Shown here: positions 52,913 through 60,016 of the stretch, piece by piece
How the letters are laid out: each line of letters starts with the position of its first letter
Position numbering within the stretch: the first letter of the stretch is position 1
Translations under genes and position numbers: made by a program
Notes under the pieces: model-generated
What the model was told of the DNA's origin: nothing
Databases searched by the model: none
Seen by the model: the letters and a program-made list of their open reading frames with translations, nothing else
Source: Ruegeria atlantica
GTDB lineage: Bacteria > Pseudomonadota > Alphaproteobacteria > Rhodobacterales > Rhodobacteraceae
Length of the DNA stretch: 60,016 bases
NCBI RefSeq assembly: GCF_001458195.1
Contig: NZ_CYPU01000065.1
Span: 1-60,016, forward strand
Direction of reading: 5' to 3'

Positions 52913-53569
52913 GTGAAATTGAAAAAACGCGATAAAGAAATGGCGGCAAATCTGACTCAGGACCCACATTCCGTTCGTTCGGGTAACAGAGAAAAAGTTC
53001 TTGAAGTTGCCATCGGCCGCGAGGTTCGCGCCTTTCGCAAGCAGCAGGAAATAACCGTCGCGGAGCTTGCCCAGCTAACCGGGTTGTCGATCGGCATGCT
53101 GTCCAAGATCGAAAATGGAAATACGTCACCGTCCTTGACGACCTTGCAGTCACTGGCGGATGCACTGTCGGTTCCTTTGACAAGTTTTTTCAGACAGTTC
53201 GAAGAACGCCGGGAGGCGGTTCATACAAAAGCAGGTGAAGGTGTCGAGCTGGAGCGTGAAGGAACACGCGCCAACCATCAATATAATCTTTTGGGGCACA
53301 TAGGCGCCAACGGATCAGGCGTAATCGTGGAACCCTATCTGATCACCCTGACTGCTAAATCCGATGTGTTTCCAACATTCCAACATGGTGGCATCGAGAC
53401 GATTTACATGCTGGAAGGTGAAGTGGATTACCGCCATGGGGACCAGATTTACCCACTGAAACCGGGTGACACCCTGTTCTTTGATGCGGATTCACCCCAT
53501 GGCCCGGAACGGTTGGTTAATCTGCCGGCCCGCTACATATCAGTGATCAGCTATCCGCAGACAAACTAA
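52913..53569 (+). CDS. XRE-family regulator with cupin sensor domain
   Basis: A 218-residue regulator. The helix-turn-helix is at about residues 28-88 (VRAFRKQQEITVAELAQLTGLSIGMLSKIENGNTSPSLTTLQSLADAL), then a cupin_2 domain from about 140 (GGIETIYMLEGEVDYRHGDQIYPLKPGDTLFFDADSPHGPERL). Such proteins sense small metabolites through the cupin and control amine or amino acid pathways. It lies between the serine-cycle and dmm operons. The frame opens with GTG at 52913; ATG at 52940 is the alternative and neither has a strong ribosome binding site. It overlaps the convergent GNAT gene by 23 bp. Confidence 0.85.
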   Translation: MKLKKRDKEMAANLTQDPHSVRSGNREKVLEVAIGREVRAFRKQQEITVAELAQLTGLSIGMLSKIENGNTSPSLTTLQSLADALSVPLTSFFRQFEERREAVHTKAGEGVELEREGTRANHQYNLLGHIGANGSGVIVEPYLITLTAKSDVFPTFQHGGIETIYMLEGEVDYRHGDQIYPLKPGDTLFFDADSPHGPERLVNLPARYISVISYPQTN

Positions 53570-54044
53570 TCGGCTTGCGTAACAGGAAATCCGTGGGTCT
53601 GTTATAGCCTTCATGGCTTCCCGTATTCAGGATCGTGAACCCAAGCCTTGAAAAAACGCGATGGTTTTCAGTAAGTTCCACGCGCGTTTCCAGTTCCAGC
53701 GCAGGCAGACCAAGCTCAGTTGCACGGCTTGCAGCATGATCCACCAACGTGCGGCAGATACCTTGCCCCCGCAATTCTTCCTGAACTGCAAGCTTCCCCA
53801 AGTACAGGCAGTCTGGTTTGGGCGTCAGAAACATACATGCGAGCAGCGGTCGGCCGATGGCCCAGATTTCACCACCATCCTTACAGTGCTCCCGCATCCC
53901 TTCCACCGTCAGCCTATGGATAGAAGACGGAGGGTCGATCCGGGCATCCATGAATTGAAATGACGCACGAAGCAGCGCAAGCGCGTCATATAATGCAAAG
54001 TCATCGCTCGGAATTAGCCAAGGCGTGAAGACCGGATCAGTCAT
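53547..54044 (-). CDS. GNAT-family N-acetyltransferase
   Basis: A 165-residue acetyltransferase. The acetyl-CoA loop is LYLGKLAVQEELRGQGICRTLVDHAASRATELGLPALELETRVELTENHRVFSRLGF, with the R/Q-x-x-G-x-G/A pattern as RGQGIC. It follows dmmC on the same strand after 24 bp, so it is the probable last gene of the dmm operon. The substrate is unknown; a small amine is possible from context. Confidence 0.85.
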   Translation of the reverse strand: MTDPVFTPWLIPSDDFALYDALALLRASFQFMDARIDPPSSIHRLTVEGMREHCKDGGEIWAIGRPLLACMFLTPKPDCLYLGKLAVQEELRGQGICRTLVDHAASRATELGLPALELETRVELTENHRVFSRLGFTILNTGSHEGYNRPTDFLLRKPISLSADS

Positions 54045-54068
54045 TTGAGCAAGAGCACTTCACAATGC

Positions 54069-55136
54069 TCACTTCGACAAAGGCGGTTCCGTTTCCAAGT
54101 CCGGCCAAATCCCCGGCGATGTGGGTAACCCGTCGTCAAACTGGCTGAGATAGTCCAGCATCATCGGACGGTTGTCGATGAACCCCTTATAAGTTGCCAG
54201 CTCTTCAGGCAGGTCCCGAATAACCCGGTGCAGACGGCGCCCCCATTTGGGAACAGTCATCAGATCCTGAAAACTGCACAGATAGCAGCGGATCGGGAAC
54301 ACCAGCGCATTGGAGCGCGGCAGACGGAAGAACGTCTGCAACTCGACCCGCAGATGCTGCTTGTGGGCGATGTTTTCAGGCGTCAGCGTGGTCTTTTGAA
54401 TACCCCATTTGTGATAGTTTTCCGGACTTGTATCCAGCAAAGGATTCACCGTCATGGTCCAGTTGAGACGCCGCGCAGGGGCGCCCTGCTGGATATTCAG
54501 CAAGAACTTCAGCGCGCGCTGGAAAATACCCATTTCATGGGCCTTCGGAACCGGCGCGTGCCATTCGAAAAAGTTCATGCCGATGTCGAAATCCAGGCTC
54601 CAATCGGCTTGTGTTGTCACCATGCCGGCGTCCATCCACAGCATCTCATCACGCTGATCCAGCACGGCGAAATCGCCCTGAGCCTGTCGCGTAATGTATT
54701 CCATCGGCCCATAAGGCAGCGTGGTTTCATCCATGAAGGTAAAGCTGTGATCGATGCCCAATGGCTTGTTGATCCAGCGCCACTGATTGCCGTTGCGATG
54801 CAACTCGAACAGCTCCGGGTAATCCTCGGACTTGCTGACCATGATCAGTTCCAGCAAGTCCCAGCCAGCCAACGTCATATGAGGAAGAGACTGACAGCGC
54901 AGCGGGTCCTGATCCAGAACCATTGCGCGGTCTTTCATTTCCGAGACATAATGCTCGTCCACATCGAACCGCATCTCATAGACTGATCCCTCTGGCCCGC
55001 CGCGATGTTGTTCCATGTTGACCGAATACATGTAGCTGTCTTCGTGGAATGGGAACGGAAAGCGTTTGATCGCCCAGTCCGAGTTGTGGAACGTATAGTC
55101 GTCGCGGAAGGACTCGTCGTTGAATTGAATGGTCAT
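54069..55136 (-). CDS. dmmC: Dimethylamine monooxygenase, heme-binding subunit DmmC (DUF3445)
   Basis: A 355-residue protein of the DUF3445 family. It starts MTIQFNDESFRDDYTFHNSDWAIKRFPFPFHEDSYMYSVN, the DmmC N-terminus, and has EWHAPVPKAHEMGIFQRALKFLLNIQQGAPARRLNWTMTVNPLLDTSPENY in the middle and RSNALVFPIRCYLCSFQDLM near the end. In roseobacters DmmA, B and C together oxidise dimethylamine to monomethylamine and formaldehyde with NADPH and oxygen. GGAGGCCATC precedes the start. It lies 12 bp after dmmB. Confidence 0.9.
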   Translation of the reverse strand: MTIQFNDESFRDDYTFHNSDWAIKRFPFPFHEDSYMYSVNMEQHRGGPEGSVYEMRFDVDEHYVSEMKDRAMVLDQDPLRCQSLPHMTLAGWDLLELIMVSKSEDYPELFELHRNGNQWRWINKPLGIDHSFTFMDETTLPYGPMEYITRQAQGDFAVLDQRDEMLWMDAGMVTTQADWSLDFDIGMNFFEWHAPVPKAHEMGIFQRALKFLLNIQQGAPARRLNWTMTVNPLLDTSPENYHKWGIQKTTLTPENIAHKQHLRVELQTFFRLPRSNALVFPIRCYLCSFQDLMTVPKWGRRLHRVIRDLPEELATYKGFIDNRPMMLDYLSQFDDGLPTSPGIWPDLETEPPLSK

Positions 55137-55148
55137 GATGGCCTCCTC

Positions 55149-56111
55149 TCAGCGGTCCAGCACGAGGGACTTGCCCTCGAAACGCGACACGCAGGGCATG
55201 ATTTTCTTGCCCGATGCTTTTTCTTCGTCGGTCAGCCAGTGATCGCGGTGAACAAAGTTGCCGTCGTGGTCCAGGACCACGGTTTCGCACTGACCGCAGG
55301 CTCCGCCACGACACAGATAGGGCGCATCCACGCCTTCGCGCTCGATAGCTTCCAGCAGGCTTTCGTTCTCGCCCACATGAACGACTTTGTCTGACGCTGC
55401 CAAACGCACTTCGAACGGTTTACCGGGTTGAGGCGCCAGAAACTCTTCGTAATGCACGCAATCTTCGGGCCAGCCTTCAGCAGCGGCCGTGTTGCGCACC
55501 CAGTCGATCATGCCCTTGGGGCCGCAGACATAGACATGCGTGCCCAGAGGTTGCCCGCTCAACAGGTTCTCCAGATCAATCTGCTGGTTCTGGTCGTCGT
55601 AATACAGATGCGTCTCATTGGGATGCCGGTCGGTCAGTTGGTCCGCATAAGATGCCAGCGCGTGATTGCGGCAGGCATAATGCAGCTCCCAATGCCCATG
55701 CAGCAGTTCAAGTTGTTTGATCTGCGCCAGAAACGGGGTGATCCCGATGCCACCGGCCAGAAACAGGTGCTTGCGGGCGCGCAAATCGAGCGAGAACAGG
55801 TTGACCGGATAACTTATGGTCATCTCGTCGCCCAGCTTGACCTGGCGGTGCATGAACAGCGAACCACCCCTGCCCTCATCATCACGCCGAACCGAAATGG
55901 TGTAGGATGACTGATCAAACGGGTCCGACATCAGCGAATATGGGTTGAGCCGCGTGATGCCACCATCCTGCATTTCGACGACCGTATGGGCCCCGCCCGA
56001 AAAGGTCGGCAACTGGCCTCCGTCAATACGTTCGAACCGGAACCGCGTCACCAACTCGTTCAAGGGGGTGATTTCGGTCACTTTGGCCTGGATTTTCTCG
56101 GCGCCACTCAT
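55149..56111 (-). CDS. dmmB: Dimethylamine monooxygenase, ferredoxin reductase subunit DmmB
   Basis: A 320-residue phthalate-dioxygenase-reductase-type flavoprotein. It has the flavin motif RLNPYSLMSDP, the nucleotide-binding FLAGGIGITPFLAQI, and a C-terminal plant-type [2Fe-2S] domain with CRGGACGQC plus a final Cys in MPCVSR. It passes electrons from NAD(P)H to the heme subunit. The ATG overlaps the dmmA stop by 4 bp. Confidence 0.92.
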   Translation of the reverse strand: MSGAEKIQAKVTEITPLNELVTRFRFERIDGGQLPTFSGGAHTVVEMQDGGITRLNPYSLMSDPFDQSSYTISVRRDDEGRGGSLFMHRQVKLGDEMTISYPVNLFSLDLRARKHLFLAGGIGITPFLAQIKQLELLHGHWELHYACRNHALASYADQLTDRHPNETHLYYDDQNQQIDLENLLSGQPLGTHVYVCGPKGMIDWVRNTAAAEGWPEDCVHYEEFLAPQPGKPFEVRLAASDKVVHVGENESLLEAIEREGVDAPYLCRGGACGQCETVVLDHDGNFVHRDHWLTDEEKASGKKIMPCVSRFEGKSLVLDR

Positions 56112-56704
56112 TCGTAAATCCCCTTCGGCTCGGGCACGTTACCATGATCTTCGGCATCCACGCGGACGCCCTGATAGGCGGCAAGACGGCGGGAATAATG
56201 ATCGCGCACGAACAGATTCAGTCCGCAATGCGCGCAGACAAAGGGATCAACCTCGACATCTTCGGTGATGCCCTTGCAGTGTACGCATTGCATACGGCGC
56301 GCGACCGATCCGCGATGTTCGGTCTGAATTGCCGTGTGCGGCAGCCCAACTGCCATCACTTCATTCATGGCCTGACCCATCATGCTTTCAGAGCCGGTCA
56401 GATAGACCTGCAATCCCATATGCGCGTCTTCCAAAACGCGGCGAATGCGCTGCAGTGAGGCTTCATAGGATGGACCTTCGTAGAATTGCGCAGGCTTCAG
56501 TGCCTGCAGTCGCTCAACGTAATCCGTTCCCTTTGGAATGTAGATCAGATGGGTTTTGGCCATCAGGTCGGGTGTTGCGATGTCAAGAATGGCTTCGGCC
56601 CCTTCGGCCTCAGCGATCATGAGATGGTGTTCGCCTGGGCGGACCTCTAGCGTGCCCCAGACCGGGCGGCTTGCGATTGACTTGGGAAATTCGAACTTTG
56701 ACAT
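56108..56704 (-). CDS. dmmA: Dimethylamine monooxygenase subunit DmmA
   Basis: A 198-residue protein. The C-terminal quarter has two CxxC pairs (CVHCKGITEDVEVDPFVCAHCG) followed by LFVRDHYSRRLAAYQGVR, which would bind a zinc or iron centre. The first 120 residues have no motif I can name beyond the DmmA family. It acts in the DmmABC complex. It lies 55 bp after dmmD and overlaps dmmB. Confidence 0.88.
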   Translation of the reverse strand: MSKFEFPKSIASRPVWGTLEVRPGEHHLMIAEAEGAEAILDIATPDLMAKTHLIYIPKGTDYVERLQALKPAQFYEGPSYEASLQRIRRVLEDAHMGLQVYLTGSESMMGQAMNEVMAVGLPHTAIQTEHRGSVARRMQCVHCKGITEDVEVDPFVCAHCGLNLFVRDHYSRRLAAYQGVRVDAEDHGNVPEPKGIYE

Positions 56705-56759
56705 TGTGCCCTCAAATAGGAAAAGGGCGCCACGGTGTGTCCGTTGCGCCCCCTGAAAC

Positions 56760-57905
56760 TCAGCCCTTTGCGGTTCGGATAGATTTGTCCTGATCGTAGA
56801 ACGGCATTTCTTCCGCAGTCGCCGCTATTTCTGTCCCATCACCGTTGCGCACTGTCAGCTTGGTGCCGGGTGAGGCACAGGCGACCGGCATTCGTGCGAT
56901 ACCTACGTTGTGCCCGTTGACTTCGGAATACATGCCAAAGGTGACAACTCCGACCTCTTCGCCGTTTTGCAGCAGGTCCGCACCCTCATCCGCAGGGGTC
57001 GTGCCGTCAAGCTTGACACCGTAGATTTTGAACCGTTCTTTGCCTTGCGCGGCATAGTGGTTTTCGGCCCCGATAAAGCCGGTTTTCCCGGGTGAAACGG
57101 TGAATTCCAGACCCAGCTCCCAAAGCGTATCGCCGCAGGCTTCGCCGTCGAACGGGTAGGTTTCCGAATTGTCGCCCGGATAAAACAGCAAGTAGCTTTC
57201 GGTGCGCAGCAGATCGAGGGTCGAGAACTGGACCGGGACGATCCCCATATCCTTGCCTTCCGCCAGAATGTTGTCCCACAGGTGTACCGCGTGCTTGGCC
57301 TGACAGAAAATTTCGTATCCGCGCTCACCAGTATAGCCGGTCCGCGAAATCATCACCGGGCAGCCATAGAGTTTGGTCTGCATGATGCCGAAATAGGCCA
57401 GATCGCGAATACCAGGAATGTGCTTGGCCAGGAAATCAACGGCCACTGGTCCTTGAAGCGACATGTCGTGCATGTCGTCGTCAAAAATGACCGCGCAGTT
57501 TTTACCCGCCGCCACCGACGTCAGCTGCTCCATGCCCGTGCCGGTGCCGTGCACCACAAGCCATGTGTTCACCGACAAGCGATAGATGATGCAATCGTCA
57601 ACGAATTTACCTTCGGCATTCAGGATCGAGGCATAGGTCGAACGACCCGGCATGATCTTTTCCACGTTCCGCGTGGTGACCCGATCAATGACATAGGCGG
57701 CATCTTTGCCGACCACGTGAACCTTTTTCAGGCCGGAAACATCCATGAGGCCCGCCTTGGTGCGGATTGCCTCATAATCAGCTTTGGCGCGCTCCGGGCT
57801 GTGGTCATAGAACCATGCGGTTCCCATACCGTTCCAGTCCTCAAGTTCGCCGCCGATCTCGGCATGGCGCTGCGCAAGGGCGGACGTCCTCCAAAGAATG
57901 GCCAT
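56760..57905 (-). CDS. dmmD: DmmD, GcvT-family aminomethyltransferase-like protein
   Basis: A 381-residue protein of the GcvT/DmgdO tetrahydrofolate-binding family. It has YEAIRTKAGLMDVSGLKKVHVVGKDAAYVIDRVTTRNVEKIMPGRSTYASILNAEGKFVDDCIIYRL and the later SRTGYTGERGYEIFC. This domain moves formaldehyde-level carbon onto tetrahydrofolate, so it probably captures the formaldehyde released from dimethylamine. It is the first gene of dmmDABC. A 340-bp gap with a 15-bp palindromic element separates it from the divergent amt gene. Confidence 0.9.
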   Translation of the reverse strand: MAILWRTSALAQRHAEIGGELEDWNGMGTAWFYDHSPERAKADYEAIRTKAGLMDVSGLKKVHVVGKDAAYVIDRVTTRNVEKIMPGRSTYASILNAEGKFVDDCIIYRLSVNTWLVVHGTGTGMEQLTSVAAGKNCAVIFDDDMHDMSLQGPVAVDFLAKHIPGIRDLAYFGIMQTKLYGCPVMISRTGYTGERGYEIFCQAKHAVHLWDNILAEGKDMGIVPVQFSTLDLLRTESYLLFYPGDNSETYPFDGEACGDTLWELGLEFTVSPGKTGFIGAENHYAAQGKERFKIYGVKLDGTTPADEGADLLQNGEEVGVVTFGMYSEVNGHNVGIARMPVACASPGTKLTVRNGDGTEIAATAEEMPFYDQDKSIRTAKG

Positions 57906-57988
57906 GGTTCAGCTCTCCCGTTGATTGCTTTTTGTTGCCCATATTGAGGCCGATGTCAGATTGAAAATCAACACCTCTGTGCAGATTA

Positions 57989-58003
57989 TTTTCCTGTTGG
58001 GAA
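57989..58003. promoter_or_regulatory. TTTTCCTGTTGGGAA element before dmmD
   Basis: An inverted-repeat element with arms TTCC and GGAA, 84 bp before the dmmD start. The same sequence with one change (TTTTCCTGCTGGGAA) occurs inverted before amt at 58187-58201, so one regulator may control both directions. The XRE-cupin protein is the nearest candidate. Confidence 0.6.
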
Positions 58004-58186
58004 TATTTGCCTTCAAATTCTGAACCCTTAGGCGGGGGCTCAGAGTTAAAGAAAACCCCTTATTTTCATAGCTAAGAGGCAGTATTCGACCCTTCAAATT
58101 GAGTATGCGACACCACCGTTAAAGATGTTTGCCCCACATATCTATTGACAGGTGCCCCACGAGATTGTCCCCTGAGTAGATAAAAT

Positions 58187-58201
58187 TTCCCAGCAGGAAA
58201 A
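58187..58201. promoter_or_regulatory. TTCCCAGCAGGAAAA element before amt
   Basis: The reverse complement is TTTTCCTGCTGGGAA, 14 of 15 identical to the dmmD element. It lies 45 bp before the amt GTG start, in the position expected for control of transcription. Confidence 0.6.
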
Positions 58202-58245
58202 CTCCGCAGAGAGACCTCCTGCTGCAACAACAGGGAGACTACGAA

Positions 58246-59622
58246 GTGGATGGCAATCTAAATGCTCTCACGACGATCTTTACCGAGTTCTACTACTGGG
58301 TAACGATCGTTTTCATGTTCCTCATCCATGTGGGTTTTTGCATGTACGAAGTCGGCGCCAGCCGTGCCCGTAACCATATGCACACATTGATGAAAAACAT
58401 CATGATCATCCCACTGGTGACGGTCACGTTCTTCTTCTTTGGATGGTGGATCTATTGGGCTTTTCCGAACTTTCCGTTCTGGGGCGGTCTGGATGCAGAA
58501 GCGGGCGCAGCGAATCTGCCTTGGGCCGACACGATGGCAACCAATGTTAGTGACAGAATCACCGGCGTTTTCTGGGCAGCATTCCTGCTGTTCTCTTGGA
58601 CGGCAGCCTCGATCGTTTCGGGTTCCGTGATCGAACGGATCAGGTCTTCGGCGCTCTGGGTTCATGCGGTCATGATCGGATCGGTCTGGTGGATCATCGA
58701 CGCTGCATGGGGCTGGCACTACGGTGGCTGGATGGTTCGAATTCTCGGCTACCATGATGCATACGCTTCCGGTGTAATTCACGCAATTGCAGGCGGTTAT
58801 GCATTGGGTGTAATCATGGTTCTGGGCCCGCGCCTAGGCAAGTTCGCCAAGGACGGTACACCGAGGGACATTCCTCCGCACAATCCGTGGCTACTGACGA
58901 TCGGCATCTTCCTGATCTACACTGGCTTCTGGGGCTTCTATGCCGCGTGCAACGTGCCTGTGATTTCACCGGAAGGGATCGATGGGCAGATCACTGGCGT
59001 AACTTGGACAGCTACCAATATCTATCTGGCTCCGACGACCCTGTCGGCGATCACCTTCAACTTCCTGATGTCGCTGTCTGGCGGTCTGATGGCGGCTTAT
59101 GTGATCTCGAAAGGTGATGCGTTCTGGACATTCTCGGGCGGGCTTGCCGGAATTATCACTGCTTCGGCGGGTAACGACTTGTATCATCCGATTCAGGCAA
59201 TGATCATTGCCGCGATCGGCGTCGTGATCGTGTACAAGCTGCATTACTGGGTTGAACGCAGGTTCAAGCTGGATGATGCGGTGGGCGCCGTTGCTGTACA
59301 CGGTTATGCCGGGGTTGTTGGCCTGGTGATTTCAGGCTTTGTCCTCTGGGGTGTGCCATCTTCGCCGTACGAAGGATACGCAACAATCAACCCGATCGGT
59401 CAAATCACCGGCGCGGTCATCATGTTCTTTGTTCTTGGCTTTCTACCCGGCTGGGCTCTGGCCAAGATGCAGGCAGCCGCAGGTGTGCTTCGCATCCCGG
59501 AAGAGGTTGAACTGCAGGGCCTCGATTACGCCGAGCACCATGCCTACGAAGATGCCAAGGCAGCGATCATTGAAGCTGACAAACAGGAATTGGCTGCCCG
59601 TGCTGGCGCGGCAGCAAAGTAA
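58246..59622 (+). CDS. amt: Ammonium transporter (Amt family)
   Basis: A 458-residue membrane protein with about 11 segments. The pore pieces are present: HYGGWMVRILGYHDAYASGVIHAIAGGYALG with the Asp and first pore His eight residues apart, and AVGAVAVHGYAGVVGL with the second His. It differs from E. coli AmtB in length of loops and belongs to the type found beside methylamine genes in roseobacters. It takes up ammonium or methylammonium. The GTG start has CAGGGAGACTACGAA before it, and there is no in-frame ATG nearby. It is followed after 11 bp by a small membrane protein. Confidence 0.9.
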   Translation: MDGNLNALTTIFTEFYYWVTIVFMFLIHVGFCMYEVGASRARNHMHTLMKNIMIIPLVTVTFFFFGWWIYWAFPNFPFWGGLDAEAGAANLPWADTMATNVSDRITGVFWAAFLLFSWTAASIVSGSVIERIRSSALWVHAVMIGSVWWIIDAAWGWHYGGWMVRILGYHDAYASGVIHAIAGGYALGVIMVLGPRLGKFAKDGTPRDIPPHNPWLLTIGIFLIYTGFWGFYAACNVPVISPEGIDGQITGVTWTATNIYLAPTTLSAITFNFLMSLSGGLMAAYVISKGDAFWTFSGGLAGIITASAGNDLYHPIQAMIIAAIGVVIVYKLHYWVERRFKLDDAVGAVAVHGYAGVVGLVISGFVLWGVPSSPYEGYATINPIGQITGAVIMFFVLGFLPGWALAKMQAAAGVLRIPEEVELQGLDYAEHHAYEDAKAAIIEADKQELAARAGAAAK

Positions 59623-59633
59623 AGGAGAAAGAC

Positions 59634-59849
59634 ATGTCTACGAATGGATACACAAGCTGGGCTGTCGATCTTGCCGAGGTCGGTCCGATCTACCCCTTCC
59701 AAGGTTACGAAGTTCTGATGGTCATCATTGGTGTGGTCTTCTGGATTGGCTGGCATCGCATCCAGTTCATCCGGGAAGGTGAACACCTTGAGAAGGCCCG
59801 CCACACCGGCGACGAAGAGAAGGTGAAGGCACAGCTGGAACGATACTGA
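59634..59849 (+). CDS. Small single-pass membrane protein downstream of amt
   Basis: A 71-residue protein with one hydrophobic segment (VLMVIIGVVFWIGWHRIQFI) after a short N-terminal part (TSWAVDLAEVGPIYPFQGYE) and a charged tail (REGEHLEKARHTGDEEKVKAQLERY). AAGGAGAAAGAC precedes the ATG. I know no function. It is 11 bp after amt and followed by a strong hairpin, so the two form one transcript. It may be an accessory subunit of the transporter. Confidence 0.8.
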   Translation: MSTNGYTSWAVDLAEVGPIYPFQGYEVLMVIIGVVFWIGWHRIQFIREGEHLEKARHTGDEEKVKAQLERY

Positions 59850-59865
59850 TCCAGCTTTAGGAGCT

Positions 59866-59902
59866 GGCAATGGGCGTGAAATCAGAGATCGCGCCCATTG
59901 CC
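59866..59902 (+). terminator. Strong hairpin between the amt unit and the next gene
   Basis: GGCAATGGGCG (59866-59876) pairs perfectly with CGCCCATTGCC (59892-59902) around a 15-base loop. There is no T run right after, so it may work as a partial terminator or as an RNA stabiliser between the amt pair and the amidotransferase gene. Confidence 0.65.
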
Positions 59903-59997
59903 TCTTAGGAAAAAAACTTTCCTACTATTATTGATGTCCCCCAGTTTTGTTGATACCGTCGAATCACAGTGAAACACACAAGGAGATCTGCCAGCCA

Positions 59998-60016
59998 TGT
60001 GCGGAATTGTTGGATT
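59998..60016 (+). CDS. Start of class II glutamine amidotransferase, probable N-methylglutamate synthase subunit MgsA
   Basis: The last 19 bases read ATG TGC GGA ATT GTT GGA, coding MCGIVG, the N-terminus of class II amidotransferases whose Cys2 is the catalytic nucleophile. An AGGAGATCTGCCAGCC stretch precedes it. In roseobacters the N-methylglutamate synthase genes mgsABC and gmaS lie beside amt and dmmDABC, so MgsA is the best guess. The first six residues alone cannot exclude GltB-, AsnB- or GlmS-type proteins. Confidence 0.6.

Overview
The window looks like chromosomal DNA of a marine alphaproteobacterium of the Roseobacter group (Rhodobacterales). The pointers are a dmmDABC dimethylamine monooxygenase operon divergent from an amt gene that is followed by the start of a class II glutamine amidotransferase gene (probable mgsA), a complete block of methylotrophic serine-cycle genes, PotABCD-type, TTT and TRAP transporters, and moderately GC-rich tightly overlapping operons. 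The organism call is an inference from gene content. No rRNA, tRNA or CRISPR array was seen.

Layout. (1) 0-10.4 kb: an IS3-type orfA at the edge, then an eight-gene minus-strand operon read from 9636 down to 240: two permeases, ATPase and binding protein of a spermidine/putrescine-type ABC importer, a trimethylamine-dehydrogenase-family flavoprotein, a Rieske oxygenase, an MttB-superfamily protein, and a class III aminotransferase that is now a pseudogene. A divergent TetR/BetI-like gene and an 18-bp perfect palindrome sit at its head. The Rieske plus flavoprotein pair resembles proline-betaine (stachydrine) demethylation systems. (2) 10.8-20.6 kb: a minus-strand operon tctC-tctB-tctA-aldehyde dehydrogenase-UPF0261-sulfatase, with a divergent IclR regulator and an omega-aminotransferase. 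(3) 20.6-29.1 kb: a homoprotocatechuate meta-cleavage cluster (hpaR, F, E, D, SSADH, G-like, H, I) whose HpaI carries a C-terminal DUF2218 domain, then a PPP-type phosphatase.

(4) 29.4-37 kb: an aromatic-type catabolic operon (altered MBL-fold protein, FAD monooxygenase, DUF2783, TRAP importer, VOC protein, maleylacetoacetate-isomerase-like GST) with a MarR gene at its far end. A 35-bp palindrome before the operon and a matching half-site before marR link the two. (5) 37-41.2 kb: an IS-scarred stretch with two degraded IS6-family elements, an APC-type permease and an NTF2-like protein. (6) 41.2-52.6 kb: a divergent LuxR gene and the serine-cycle run sga-mtkA-mtkB-hprA-ppc-glyA-mcl-glycerate kinase, mostly overlapping or closely spaced. 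(7) 52.9-60 kb: an XRE-cupin regulator, a GNAT, dmmDABC (minus), amt, a 71-residue membrane protein, and the first codons of probable mgsA.

How it fits together. Dimethylamine is oxidised by DmmABC to monomethylamine plus formaldehyde. DmmD probably loads C1 units onto tetrahydrofolate. Monomethylamine enters the N-methylglutamate pathway beginning at the right edge, and Amt recovers ammonium. C1 units as methylene-THF enter the serine cycle through GlyA and are assimilated by the serine-cycle enzymes. A 15-bp element, TTTTCCTG(T/C)TGGGAA, occurs before dmmD and before amt, with a weaker copy before the XRE-cupin gene. This suggests a local C1/methylamine regulon.
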